From NCBI GenBank assembly GCA_010093605.1, contig MU004190.1, forward strand, positions 1,695,599-1,759,598: a stretch of 64,000 nt of DNA. The letters are read 5' to 3'. The stretch is from Lophium mytilinum. Its lineage: Eukaryota > Ascomycota > Dothideomycetes > Mytilinidiales > Mytilinidiaceae. The notes beneath the pieces are model-generated. The model had not been told where the DNA came from, made no database searches, and worked only from the letters and a program-made list of their open reading frames with translations. The translations under genes were made by a program, and so were the position numbers. Of the stretch, positions 10,317-20,956 are shown piece after piece; within the stretch, counting starts at the first letter, position 1, and each line of letters opens with the position of its first letter.

Positions 10317-12088
10317 TTACAAAGGGATATAGGCATGCACCCCAATGTTTGCAGCATCCTTCCTCGCCTCCATCAGAAACACCTCTGCCCTCTCTCGACT
10401 CCAACCCAGCCGCCTCGTGAACATGCCCACAGTCACACCCCAGTCGAAAATCTTCCCATAGTGTTCGCCATATTCGCGTTCTCTCGGATCCTCACTCCAT
10501 CCAGTAAACGGGAGCCGTAAGCGAGTCTTCGTTATTTCAACAAATCCCGCTTCGCGCAGCAGCGGTTCCATCCTCGCGCTAATCTCCATATCAACGCCAG
10601 CCTTGGCTGCAGCTTGGTTGCAGTACATAGACCACTGCACCATGGGGCTTTCGGCCGTTGCGGTGCCGTCGTCGCAGCCGAAGGGGAATGTGAACTCGTG
10701 CAGCTCGAGGTAGCCGCCCGGATTGAGGAAGCTAGCAGATTCATCAACGTCGGGCTCATTCTCAGTGAATTTGGTCCAGGTGGGATGACATACTCAAACG
10801 CTTTCTGGAAGTACCCAGGCCAGTCTCGCCATGTGGATCCGAGAGTTCGGCTGTGGATGTAGTCGAATCGCTCTTCCCAGATCCACTCGCCCTCGCTGTC
10901 TTCGACGATGAAGGAGCAGTTGGGGGGCACACTTCGGCTGCGGTATTGATATCAGAATACTGAGATCTGGCCCCAGAGACGACTTACAAGTTCGGTTGAA
11001 TCGGGCTGAGTGGTGTTAGCCGGGGAGTATTCGAAATTGGGTGTGGCTGGGACATACCTTAGATCTGTACCAATTACTTTCGCAGATGGAAACTCGTCTG
11101 CCTTCTGGGAGTTAGGTTTGAGGTTCCAAATGGAAAGTGGGCACGTACGAAATCCATTGCCCAATTCCCAGTTCCGGATGCGATATCGAGGACGTTCCCG
11201 ATGTTTTGCGGTAGCGGGGCGAGGTGGAGCTTCCCACCGAGAGCCATGATCCACATCTGATGCTGGCCCTCTATGCTGGTGGTCAGTAATCTTTACTCTT
11301 AATGGACGAGGACAAGGGGTCCCACCTAGGCGCTCTTGTTCGCGCTAGTCACGATGTTAGTAGACTGGACTCGCAAATGTAGGATATGTTTGGACAAACT
11401 TCGTCGTTGGGTAGTAAATATGCTGCCTGAGATTAGAGCTATTCGCGTAATTGCCTAAGGAACGACTCACCCGCGTTATCGAATCCATGATATCGTCGTC
11501 CATTTTCGTAGACGTATTGATAGTTTTGAGAATTGATCGTCTCGGTCAGCCTACTTCTTTTAGCTAGGCCGGTGCAGCTGTCCGTTCTTCAGTGAGAACT
11601 TACGAAGCACGTTCATCCCCCAGGTCCGAGTCAGCAGTATCGTATTCTTCTTGATACTCCTAGAGGAACGTTTAGTTGAAATGATAGGGCTAAGCTTTGA
11701 TAAGGCGGATTACAGGTGGCTCGTCAGGTCGGTCATCGTTCTGAGATGGTAGGGCAGAGCTCGAATCGATGGACGACGACGCGAAGTGAGCTGAGGCATG
11801 CTGAGACATGACTGGCGGGGGAGCAACTACCCTTGGAGGTGAACTTGGTGTCGCGTCTGAGGAAGCACGGGCATGAGGGGTCGCATCCGCTTGGTCCGCT
11901 TTTGCTTGGACATCGGGAGAGTCCTGGAGTGGCTTTTCCGGCTCTACTGCAGAGCTTTGGTCAATCGGATCGTGTGGTTTTGGTACAATTGGGGTAGGCA
12001 ATGGTCCGCTAGGGCTGGGAGCCTGTGGAGATACACCCTCGGGCTGAGGAACTGCTTCCCGGGCTACTTCCTCGTTCCCGCCGGCCAT
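10317..12088 (-). CDS. LaeA-like SAM-dependent methyltransferase
   Basis: Ten exons, all joined in frame: 12088-11714, 11659-11604, 11550-11471, 11422-11400, 11344-11326, 11270-11149, 11101-11058, 11005-10988, 10937-10794, 10731-10317, giving about 431 aa. Residues 1-125 are Pro/Ala/Ser-rich and disordered. Then come YVYENGRRYHGFDNAAYLLP, HLAPLPQNIGNVLDIASGTG (SAM motif I), WAMDFADEFPSAKVIGTDLS, SVPPNCSFIVEDSEGEW and FDFLNPGGYLELHEF, the order typical of LaeA-like class I methyltransferases that act in secondary-metabolite and development regulation. Exon 8 is a microexon of 18 nt encoding part of SPIQPNF. Exon 1 could start at 12166, but MAGGNEE at 12088 is preferred. The exact substrate is unknown, and many LaeA-like paralogues are not LaeA itself. 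Nine introns is high for this family. Confidence 0.88.
10988..11005 (-). other. 18-nt microexon of the methyltransferase gene
   Basis: Flanked by GTATGT...CTCAG upstream and GTAAGT...CCGCAG downstream. Keeping it restores the conserved run GTDLSPIQPNFRSVPPNC. Skipping it keeps the frame but deletes six residues just after the acidic SAM-binding residue of motif II. Splice signals and frame are seen directly. Confidence 0.8.
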
Positions 12089-12579
12089 GTTCAAGTACGA
12101 CAAGATCCCACCCGACTGATAAGGCCTTGGGGATGCAATGCGAGGTAAGCAAGAAGCTCGAAACACACTTCAACAAAGTAGTGTGGGTGCAGAGAGTTAT
12201 TGGAATGGGAAGCCTTGCAGTTGCCAGACAATCGAGATCTTTGTGCGACAGAGGGGCATGCACCCTTTTTACGAGCTGCGAGCGTGGGAGCGTGGGATCG
12301 TCCTGTCGACTGTGCCACCAACCCGCAGGGATAGCGCCATGCGCACTGTGCAGGAGACGCCATGATCCCCATTCAGGCAGCTCCAAAGAACGGCATTAGC
12401 GTCGGATTTCACTGGTTCTAGATATGCTGATGTCAATAGAAGCTTTGTGACATGCTGTGGGTCGTGGCCGCCTCGTGGTCAACTGAGATGCCGCGCTTCC
12501 GCGTCCACGAGGGCCGGCCCGTTATCAGGTCGAGGTGGTGTTACTGGACATATGGAGCTTAGCCGCTGCTTAAGCCCTG
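12089..12579. other. Intergenic, upstream of methyltransferase gene
   Basis: No gene supported. Overlapping open frames on both strands have no family resemblance. The region probably holds the 5' UTR and promoter of the minus-strand methyltransferase gene. Confidence 0.5.
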
Positions 12580-12920
12580 TACAGTAAATGCTGGATATAG
12601 TAATGTGGGTGTATAGTAATATGCTCTACAGAGTAATATATTTCAGAAAACCGTCCATTTTTATATGGGGCGTAGTAATAAGCTGCTTACAATAATATTA
12701 CAAGCCCCTCCTCACCAATATTACTATATCCAGGGGTGGATTTTGTATGGGCGGGGGGTCCGCGGCACCTCCAAACCTCTCTAGAGACCCCTTAATCCCG
12801 CTGTTCCTGGGCCAGTGTCTTACAAATCACCTGCACGTGACTTTCGATACAATAATACTCTCTACACAGTAATACAAACTCGAGCGACCGGCCGTATTAC
12901 TGTATCCAGGTTTTACTGTA
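12580..12920. mobile_element. Pogo/Fot-like MITE, 341 bp
   Basis: The left end, TACAGTAAATGCTGGATATA followed by GTAAT, and the inverted right end, TACAGTAAAACCTGGATACA followed by GTAAT, match at about 22 of 25 positions. TA lies at both outer edges, as expected for Tc1/mariner-pogo insertions (TA target duplication, CAGTAAA-type termini). Subterminal agtaat words recur inside, and an internal copy of attactatatccagg lies near 12718-12733. No transposase frame is present, so this is a non-autonomous copy. Confidence 0.8.
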
Positions 12921-13364
12921 CAACCCCGCCTACTAACGTTCGGTTACATCTTTAGCCTATAGGAGCCCGTTCCGCGTTTCCGCTTCTTGGGTACGTATCC
13001 CCATCACGTTAGACAGGGAAGAAGTGGCATTCTCAAGCAGTTCAACACCTTTTGAGGTGACCCGGAGAGACATTAGGCGTGCTAAAGCTGGTATTTCTCA
13101 GATAGCATTGACATACTGGAGGACCTCAAGCGGTGCTAAAGAACGGTAAAATCAGAAGTAGTGGGTATATCTTGAATATTTATAGAACGCCAATTTCTAT
13201 TGCCACTTACGCTGTCTTATAGTTATGTAGTAAGTGGGCGCACCCCAGTGCGCCACTGTATAGAGGGCCTCAGCAAGTTTCCATATAGCCTAAACTAAGA
13301 GCCTCTACTACGTTTCTAGTTTTGAAAATGCATCAAAGCACCACAAGGAGCGACAGACAAGTGT
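12921..13364. repeat. Intergenic, with a repeat shared with 16895-17010
   Basis: No gene seen. The stretch 13165-13290 (atttctattgccacttacgc, then tgtcttatag and ggcctcagcaagtt) resembles 16895-17010 (atttctatcaacactcaaaa, then acgctgtcctatag and gcctcagcgagtt). It appears to be a dispersed short repeat; the family is unknown. Confidence 0.4.
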
Positions 13365-14160
13365 ATGGAAGGTAGAGTCAAATGCCACTTTTCTTTATAC
13401 CCTGCGTACCCTTTACCCCTTGCTAGTTACTCGCGTACCACTCATGACCACGAAGAACTCTCTCTACACCATGTCGGAACTCTCACATCCCTCCGGATGA
13501 CTAATGAAAGCCAAGAAAGCTATTCAATGCAGAATGTCTCTTCTTCCAAGAGCTCCTCGGATTCCTTCCTGATCTCCTCGCCTTGCATACAGCCATAGAC
13601 ATACGCCACTCCGATCAGGACGTGGCGGTGTCCGAACCTCCGCAGAACCACAGGCTAACGGCATCCCATAAGCAGACAAATCCGATCGCCCTCCGTCGTG
13701 TCGTGAGTTACAAGCCCTATGATCCCCGTGCTCGCAAGGAAGAATCGACGGTTGATGATTACCGCGCCGATTTTGACGAGCGATGTATCTTTAGAACCTG
13801 TCCTCGTCCGATTTCGAAGATCCAAGTCTCTCAGAAAACATCACTAGCCGATCTCTTCCATCCCGCAGATGTTTCGGGTACTCGTCCGGTCTGTTTTCAG
13901 CGCCGCAGGCAACCTCAAATAGGTGCCTGTCAAAGGCGGAATTGACAGGGAGGTTGTGGACTACTATACCGCCAGTAAAGATTTGCCAGGTTGCCTCAAA
14001 AACTGCCTCTTTGCATGCTTTGTCATCGGATCCACGAGGTCTTTCTTTTACAGCTAGACTGAGCTATACCACCGCTTTTAGAGCTTTAACCTATTCGAAG
14101 AAATCTACACCGACGGCCACATATCGAATATACGCACGTGTGTCTCCCGCCTCCTAAAGC
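13365..14160 (+). pseudogene. Decayed coding remnant, unidentified
   Basis: Three short plus-strand frames overlap head to tail. One reads LFFQELLGFLPDLLALHTAI, which resembles an F-box-type helix pair, and another reads VVDYYTASKDLPGCLKNCLF. Codon-like composition shifts between frames without plausible introns, and stops interrupt each frame. This suggests an old gene fragment, possibly an F-box protein like its neighbour, but the identity is not established. Confidence 0.3.
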
Positions 14161-14994
14161 TCTCCAGCTAGTTATTAAACTTCTCAAAAGAGCGCTCCTA
14201 ACCTGCCTACACGTTGTTGAGATATTTTCAAGCAGCATTAGAAGAGTGTTAATGGATCTATACCAGGTTCATTTCGTCTGTCTCAATCGTGCAAACACCG
14301 CGTGCACTGCAAAATACGACTTTCGACCGGTGTTGAAGGATTGAAAACACATATTTGTGGCGTGTGTTCATATGTGTACCGCCGCTTGGGGTGCTTCGAT
14401 GGTCTTTGAAGCTTTGGAGGTATGTAAGAGCTGGCTCGTCACATTTTCGGACCAATGCCCTCTGGAATACGTGCTTTCTGCTGCTACATGTTTGTGATAG
14501 CGCGTGCAATTGTAGGTGATGGCATTGTTCAACGTACCAATGGAACAGTTGATCGAGATCAATCGAAGTCTTGGCAATCCGACCAATTGATTACCTAGCC
14601 ATCTAGAACATCTTACAATCGATTGATTTTAGGACACTCCAATCACTGCAAAAGACAGATCTCGATGAGTGTGCCCTTTTTCATGCCCAGCGCAGCACTC
14701 TTGCGTTTCCTTGCAACGTCTCGCTGCTTCTGATTGGTGGGCGTGCCCGGTACGTAGGAAAACTCTACCGCAGTTCTATAAATTTATTTCTATCAACCGG
14801 ATGGCGAGGCATGTTCGATTTGTGGTTCGACCAAAGTTTGCCCTCTCTTCTTAGTTCTAGACTCTGTATGTGCGCACGTCGAGTCTTTGGCGACAGATCG
14901 TCTCAACGTGGCATCAATGCCTTCTTTCTCTTGTAACTGTCCCTAACTTTCCCTCAACATCCACACTCATTTACACATACTCCATTTCGATACC
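14161..14994. other. Intergenic, upstream of F-box gene 1
   Basis: No gene supported. The last 100 bases before the start codon are pyrimidine-rich (ctttctcttgtaactgtccc), typical of a fungal 5' UTR. Confidence 0.5.
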
Positions 14995-16350
14995 ATGGCC
15001 AAGGACCCCGTGGAACACGTTTCCCTTGTGGCACGTCGATGCATCCTTCCTTTCATGACATTGGTGTCATATCCAGGAAGAAAAGTGGCGGCCCAACACA
15101 ACGCCACCGCGAGTTCCTTTCTTCATCTACCCCTGGAGCTGCTCCTCTCGATCGGGGGTTATCTTTCACCGTTGTCTAGATTTCGTTTGGGACACACGTG
15201 CAAAACACTTCGAAGCACCTTTCCTTTGCCCGCCGGATTCTTCCCGCTCAATGAATTCGATGAACAAATCTCGCAATTGGAAAGGAAAGACCGTCTTCCA
15301 TCTGCATGGGGTGTCGAATTATGGCGCTGTCAAATCTCTCCGCAAAACACAGTACTGTTTCCAGGAGGCCCCAAAGGCCCGTTCCCACAATTTTGCATCT
15401 GGTGTATCGGGTGTAGCACGCGACATCCAGCCTACTTCTTCTCTCCTCAACAGAGGGCATCTCCTCCGCTCACCCGCCGCTGTATCCAGACAGAACACAA
15501 ACTCCGGCTCTGCGCGCATGAGAGCTTTACCTCCGCCGAGCTCTACGCACTTCTCGGACCCAGGATGAGGAAAGAATGCCGGCATGCCGACCACAAAGTT
15601 GCGCATTGGCAAAACAAGGATTCTTTCAAAGGGTACCCACATGTTGTGAGGGAGTTCTCACCTCCGATACCATACTTCCCCGCCCCCTTCTACGAATACG
15701 CCGTTCGGCGACAACTCTCACTCGCACGCATATCCCTCGACCTCCCGGCTGTAAAAGCAGTCGCGCTCCTTACCTCAACCATCCAGACTCTTCCCGTATC
15801 AGACCAGCTGATTTGTCCTCATGGCTTCAAGGATAGCTCCCTCGCACCTGCACTTAAGAGGATAATGACGTCCCCTATGAGGTGGCAGGACAGTGAGGAC
15901 GATTACAACGTCCCGAACGGCATGCAGCCCACATTAAGGCCGTGTTGGGCCGCGAAGCACTGCATACTACACTGCACTATTGCCGAGTGCCCTAGCTGGT
16001 CATACCTCCTCCGAATCCGCGAGCCAAATAAGAGCTATGAAGAGTTTGTCCTAAAGTCGCGCATGGTTTTGAGTCGCTCACCTAGGATTACCTACGCCTG
16101 GCTACAGCAGAACTCTCGGGAATGGGCTCATTCTATAGACTTGGTCAATCTCGTGCGAACCAAGGGAGCAGATCCGTGGAGAGTGTTCATACAGCATGAT
16201 GGGCTTGATTATACATGCCTAGATGACGTAGAGGTAGATCAGGATCGTAAGCAGCTCTACAGGATTTCCTATCGCTCAAATCGTCGGATTCGACTCTATG
16301 TTATGAACAGATATGCTGCCCTTGTCGCTAGCCCGTCTAGTACCGCTTAA
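14995..16350 (+). CDS. F-box protein, paralogue 1
   Basis: Intronless, 451 aa. The F-box lies at about residues 42-74 (FLHLPLELLLSIGGYLSPLS, then HTCKTLRS). It is followed by FPLNEFDEQISQLE and a Cys/His block FCIWCIGCSTRHPAYFFS that could bind zinc, then C and H residues at about 150-205. F-box proteins recruit substrates to SCF ubiquitin ligases through Skp1. The substrate-binding part is not a known repeat type. The gene at 17229-18467 on the other strand is a diverged paralogue with the same order of blocks and the same start (M-x-KDP), which supports this start codon. Function beyond SCF recruitment is unknown. Confidence 0.85.
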   Translation: MAKDPVEHVSLVARRCILPFMTLVSYPGRKVAAQHNATASSFLHLPLELLLSIGGYLSPLSRFRLGHTCKTLRSTFPLPAGFFPLNEFDEQISQLERKDRLPSAWGVELWRCQISPQNTVLFPGGPKGPFPQFCIWCIGCSTRHPAYFFSPQQRASPPLTRRCIQTEHKLRLCAHESFTSAELYALLGPRMRKECRHADHKVAHWQNKDSFKGYPHVVREFSPPIPYFPAPFYEYAVRRQLSLARISLDLPAVKAVALLTSTIQTLPVSDQLICPHGFKDSSLAPALKRIMTSPMRWQDSEDDYNVPNGMQPTLRPCWAAKHCILHCTIAECPSWSYLLRIREPNKSYEEFVLKSRMVLSRSPRITYAWLQQNSREWAHSIDLVNLVRTKGADPWRVFIQHDGLDYTCLDDVEVDQDRKQLYRISYRSNRRIRLYVMNRYAALVASPSSTA

Positions 16351-17228
16351 GGTCCTCTAGTTTATTGTGGCTCAGCACCTCATTACAAATCGGTATAGGA
16401 TAGAAATGACGGTCTATCTAACCCTATTCCAAAGTACTATACTCTAGCATAAAGTAGACAGATGAAATTGATTTGAATTGAAGGAAGTTCACAGGTCGAT
16501 ATCTAGCTTACTTGCTGCTGCTCGTGGTGCCTCCGCACCTCTTAAGAAATTAGTATAAGATGAAAAGATAGCCTCTCCAGGTTTACGGCGCGGTACTCTA
16601 CCTTCTAAAAGACGACACAAAGATAGACTTGAGAAGGCTGATATCTTTGGGGGCTTGCTAAGGGTAGCAGTGATGGAAATGGACTGGAGTGGACTGGATG
16701 AAGCCTTCAATCCACGCGGTCCAAATAGAAACCCAGTCCAGTCCAAAGCTTTTTTCGGGTGGCTCCATCCAGTCCACGTCCAAATGGCTCCAGTCCATTT
16801 CCATCACTGAACGGTAGTATCTCATGAAGAATAGTAGCGCACTGAAGAGCTCCAAGTCCTACTAAACATGTGTACACAAGCATGGAGATAGTCGGTATAT
16901 ACCTCACAGATTCGCAAACTGTCGATTTCTATCAACACTCAAAAAGTACGCTGTCCTATAGGTGCGCTTGTATACCTCTGCTTGAAGTGCCTCAGCGAGT
17001 TCTTACGGAGTGCAGAGGGAAGAGCTTCCACCCCGTTTTGTTTAGAATATTGCATTGAAGTACACCAAGCAGTGGCAAACACCCGTGTGCAATAGAGTGC
17101 CAATCTTCCATGCCTAGCGTGGTCGTCTTATTCAACCAAGACTAGCGATATAGCCCTTGTTGCTAGGCACGCGAGACATCATTGAGCCTGCCTCTTCACA
17201 CTCCGATCTTCTCGTAGTATATTACCTA
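16351..17228. other. Intergenic between convergent F-box paralogues
   Basis: No gene seen. It holds the 142-bp inverted-repeat element (16668-16809), a repeat shared with 13165-13290, and a degenerate copy of the caagcagtggcaaac motif at about 17062. Confidence 0.6.
16668..16809. mobile_element. 142-bp element with perfect 22-bp terminal inverted repeats
   Basis: The left end is cagtgatggaaatggactgg followed by ag; the right end is its exact inverse. Inside, tggactggatg and catccagtcca form a second inverted pair, and the word ggactgg recurs throughout. The whole unit could fold into a long hairpin. It resembles a very small MITE. No clear target duplication was found, and no coding capacity exists. 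Confidence 0.75.
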
Positions 17229-18467
17229 TTAAGAACGTTCACCTTTCACGTCGTTGAGTTCCGCTAGGCGAATCAAATCCCTTTGGTTCTCAATCTGATC
17301 TGATGTATCATATTCACCATTAAGTATATCTTCACAGTTCATCTGGCCCAGAACGTGATGCCCTGGGTAACGCTCGGATCCAAGCCACATCGGAGCCACC
17401 GCGCTTATCCATCCCGCATTTGTCGGCGTCGAATGGAACCAGCGCTGTTCAATTTTCATCACAATCGTGTCGTATTCCTCCTCTGCCAGCCTGAACCTGG
17501 AGATTTCAACGTAGCAACTGCAGTCAACAGCTTTGCATAGTACTACTCGGTATTTCGATGCCCAACTCCCGGGGGAGTACACGGGGAGATTGCGCGCGCT
17601 GAATCTTTCCTCGTCGTGAGAGTACATGCGGTATCGCGCTTTGGTAAGCATCGTCGTGAGGGCGAAAAGTACCGACTCATCATTAATGTGTAGATGTGGG
17701 CAAAGCTGATCTTCCTCGCTCATATCGTTTAGAGCTGCCTTGACTTTCGAGACCGACTCTGAGGAGGCCATGGCGATTGGGATGCGCACTAATGGGAGCC
17801 AGCGATTGTATTCGACATTTGGGGATTCGGGACGGTATCGACATGTTGCTTTGCGTAGGTGACAGCCAGGTGTACTCGAACTGTCTTGGGGGATGTGATG
17901 GTCGTCATGCTGACAGGAGATTTCCTCCCCTGACTGGAGAAGTGTGTTAACCTCCGCATAGGTAACACTGCGGTGAGCGCACATCCGAAAGCAGTTTTCC
18001 ATTCCCAAACAGCAGCGTTTATGTGGGGGAGTCGCCCTTTGACCTAACGAGAAGTAGTAGGCCGAGTGGCGGGTGCGACATGCGTTGCACCAGAGGCGAA
18101 AGCGAGGGGCATCGTTTCTATAAGCTATAAACCTATGCAATTGTGGCTCAGGTAGGTCTCCTGCTGGTGGCAAAGAACGCTTCTCCAGAAGGGAAATCTC
18201 CCAGTCAAATTCGTTCAGTGGGTAGAGCCCGAGATCCGGCGGAAGAATATATCGCAGTTTCCCACAAGTTTGGCGGACTCTAAGAGTAGAAATTGGTGTA
18301 AGTGCTTCGCCAATCAAGAGAAGTAGCTCGTTCGGTAGCTGGAGAAACTGGCTCTCGACCTCGTTCCCCTGAGTCGTAGCCTTTCGTTTGGTGGAAGATG
18401 TCCACGTTGCAATTCTCAGAGATATCTTCCGAAAGACTTCCAGGCCATACGTCGGATCCTTGTCCAT
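17229..18467 (-). CDS. F-box protein, paralogue 2
   Basis: Intronless, 412 aa from the chosen start MDKDPTYG. The open frame extends upstream to 18575, but this start matches MAKDP of the paralogue. The F-box is FLQLPNELLLLIGEALTPIS, then RQTCGKLR, followed by YPLNEFDWEISLLE and a Cys/His block RLWCNACRTRHSAYYFS. It shares block order with the 14995-16350 protein, but identity is low overall. Presumed role: substrate receptor of an SCF ubiquitin ligase. The two genes are tail to tail about 880 bp apart, which suggests an old inverted duplication. Confidence 0.85.
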   Translation of the reverse strand: MDKDPTYGLEVFRKISLRIATWTSSTKRKATTQGNEVESQFLQLPNELLLLIGEALTPISTLRVRQTCGKLRYILPPDLGLYPLNEFDWEISLLEKRSLPPAGDLPEPQLHRFIAYRNDAPRFRLWCNACRTRHSAYYFSLGQRATPPHKRCCLGMENCFRMCAHRSVTYAEVNTLLQSGEEISCQHDDHHIPQDSSSTPGCHLRKATCRYRPESPNVEYNRWLPLVRIPIAMASSESVSKVKAALNDMSEEDQLCPHLHINDESVLFALTTMLTKARYRMYSHDEERFSARNLPVYSPGSWASKYRVVLCKAVDCSCYVEISRFRLAEEEYDTIVMKIEQRWFHSTPTNAGWISAVAPMWLGSERYPGHHVLGQMNCEDILNGEYDTSDQIENQRDLIRLAELNDVKGERS

Positions 18468-18762
18468 GATGATGATGCCTTGAAGTTGGTCTTCGTGAGG
18501 TGTGAGTATAATCGTTGAGGTAGCGATTCGATGGTAGAGCTGGGTTTGGAGATGCGATGACGAGAAGAAATTCAAAGAAATTAAATATCATGGTGGGTGC
18601 GGATGGCGACGCGAGAACCATGGTACGCAAATTATTTCGACCACGGAATAAGCTTGGTCTCCACTCTTGGGTAAATGTCACGTGGTCTGAGGATGTTATC
18701 TCCAGGTGGCAATAGCGTTAGCTAATCTTACAGAGCCTGAGTGAGAAAACGAATATTAATAA

Positions 18763-19397
18763 GGGGAGGGATAAGCGCACACCCCCTAATTCCTCCACGC
18801 ACGCCCCCTAATTCCTCCACGCACACCCCCCTATCGTCTGATCTTCTAATTGGCCAGAACGGGCCGGAACTTCGCCCGGAGCTCTATTCTTACGCTTAAC
18901 TTGCTTACTAATTCTACTTCTCTAAATGCGGTGTGTCAATAAATAATTGCATCCTTATCCTACACCTCCATAATACGCTGAGCCTTAGCCTTAGGCTTAG
19001 GCAGCGCCGGAGCGGCTTACCATTAAGGAGCTCCTACGTTAGATGGCATCATATCAGATGGAATAGAGGGGGTTATTGATTAGGATAGCCAGGGGGGTGC
19101 GGCGGCGATGTAAGGGGCCTAGGTTTAATGCGGAGGTGCCGTAATAAGGTAAGGTTTTAACTGTTTTAGCATGCTCCTAGGCGCGTAGGTATATACGTAG
19201 TAATATAATGGCCTCTATAGATAGGAAACGGGAAGTATGCATAGTAAAACGGGTATGCTGCACAGCTTTGCTATAAGTACGGCCTCACGTACGGCCATAC
19301 GCCGGAGCAGTGATCCGAGCCCTCCGAGCCAATTAGAAGATCAGACGATAGGGGGGTGTGCGTGGAGGAATTAGGGGGTGTGCGCTTATCCCTCCCC
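18763..19397. mobile_element. 635-bp non-autonomous DNA element, 70-bp TIRs
   Basis: The left end, ggggagggataagcgcacac..., and the inverse of the right end are identical over about 70 bp, down to ctaattggc, except that the left copy carries a 22-bp internal tandem duplication (ccccctaattcctccacgca). Both sides are flanked by ATTAAT, a plausible target duplication. The interior has no open frame. The superfamily is not determined; TTAA at the core of the flank would allow a piggyBac-like origin. The left end lies about 300 bp upstream of F-box gene 2. Confidence 0.82.
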
Positions 19398-19671
19398 ATT
19401 AATAATGGTTATGCTGCTTGAGACACCTTTTTAGAGAATTCCAAGAAACCACTGCCAATTCACCCACGCAACACCGCTGTTGGGGGTAGCCCGACTGCTA
19501 AGCAGGTAATTAGACAAACGGCAGTCTAATCTACACTGCCTAAAGTTTAACATTGCCCTTGAGTCTTTGAACCCCTGTGGGGGTACCCCAAGCAGTGGCG
19601 TACCAGTGGTTGTCTTGGAATGCTCCCTGAGTAGTGTTTTAAAGAGAAATATTGCTGGGAAATTTTTTTGT

Positions 19672-20319
19672 GGCCAGTGCTACGTGTACAACCCCTTTTT
19701 GCTACCTGCACGATGGCCTTTTACTATACGTACGACCCGCCCCCCTAACAGCCCTTTTACTACCTTTTAATTAGCTTGGAAGGCTTAGAGGATACTCTAG
19801 CTATTTAATTAAACGTGGATTTTTATAGGCCACCTTTTTATTTTATCTATAGACTTCCTATTTTATATAGCTATAAGTATAGCCTTAAGCCTACCTACCT
19901 ATCTATCTAGGCGAATGCCTAAAGCGTCTATTTACATGTTATAGAGGCCCTCTCTCTATCGCCCCTAGCTATAACTATGTACTTAAAGTCCTTATTAACA
20001 AGATCTTCTGCATACTTATTAATATCCTAACTAGCCGCCTTATAACTGCGCTAAGAGAGCTCTCTGCGGCCTTAATACTATTGTAATAGCTTTTAGGAGA
20101 TAGGCTTAGATTAGCAAGTAGTTCCTCTATAGCGATAGAGATAGAGGTGTAGGCATAGGCGATTAAGTTTAATTTTAATACGCACTTAGAATCTATCTAT
20201 GCTCTAGACTGGTCGGCCTAATGGGCGAGCCAATTAAAACGCAGTAAAAGGGGGGTTGTACGTGTAGTAAAAGGACATCGTGCAGGTAGCAAAAAGGGGT
20301 TGTACACGTAGCACTAGCC
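19672..20319. mobile_element. 648-bp non-autonomous DNA element, long TIRs
   Basis: The left end, ggccagtgctacgtgtacaa..., and the inverse of the right end, ggctagtgctacgtgtacaa..., match over about 66 bp with four differences, continuing less exactly to ttttaatt. The interior is AT-rich and non-coding. The differences include C/T changes, compatible with mild RIP or age. T-rich flanks on both sides blur the target duplication. The family differs from the neighbouring 635-bp element. Confidence 0.78.
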
Positions 20320-20956
20320 TTTTTTATTTGTGTTTAGGGCTTACGCATTTCCCACCAAGACTTTAAACATATGTAGCAGTCCGACATCGTTTGAGAGGGG
20401 CCTGATAGCTCTTTGGGCCACCTCACTACCCCTTTTCCCTAGCGTGCCAACGATGCTCGAGTGGAATGATAGCGGAACCCCGTAGTTTTAGGACAGGCTG
20501 AAAAACCTGGCAAGAATCAGCGTGAGAAGGTGCTCATGCGGGCATCCGATGGAGCGGCGGGAGCTCGATCACGTCGAAGTGAGTCAAGGTTTGAGACGAC
20601 TCCGCAATTTGCTGTTTATTTAATAACATTGGCCTAAGGCGAGCTGGAAATTAGACGAAGCTTCTCAACTACGAACAAGCACATAGCTGTGACAGAATCA
20701 TACATTTGACGTGGTACTGCATATGGGAACGACCCTGAAAAGCATGATATGGAGTGAATGCTGAACCGAAAAGAGAGTGGTGAATGAGGTCCAGCACTTT
20801 GCGGGTCAGTTAAAATTATCGCCTAGAGTCGTTGATCATATCTCTATCACTACTTAAGCTCACCACTGACTCTCAACACCACCCCTTGTTTAGGTAGTTC
20901 ACGACCCCTCCATCTATCTCGATACGATACACTCGCATTTGTCGTATTCATCCACC

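Larger units (their letters stand above)
18468..20956. other. Gene-free, transposon-rich stretch
   Basis: 2.5 kb with no gene supported. Most of it is two DNA elements with long inverted repeats (18763-19397 and 19672-20319). The final 600 bases are the probable promoter of the RING-finger gene. A variant of the caagcagtggc motif lies near 19590. Confidence 0.7.
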
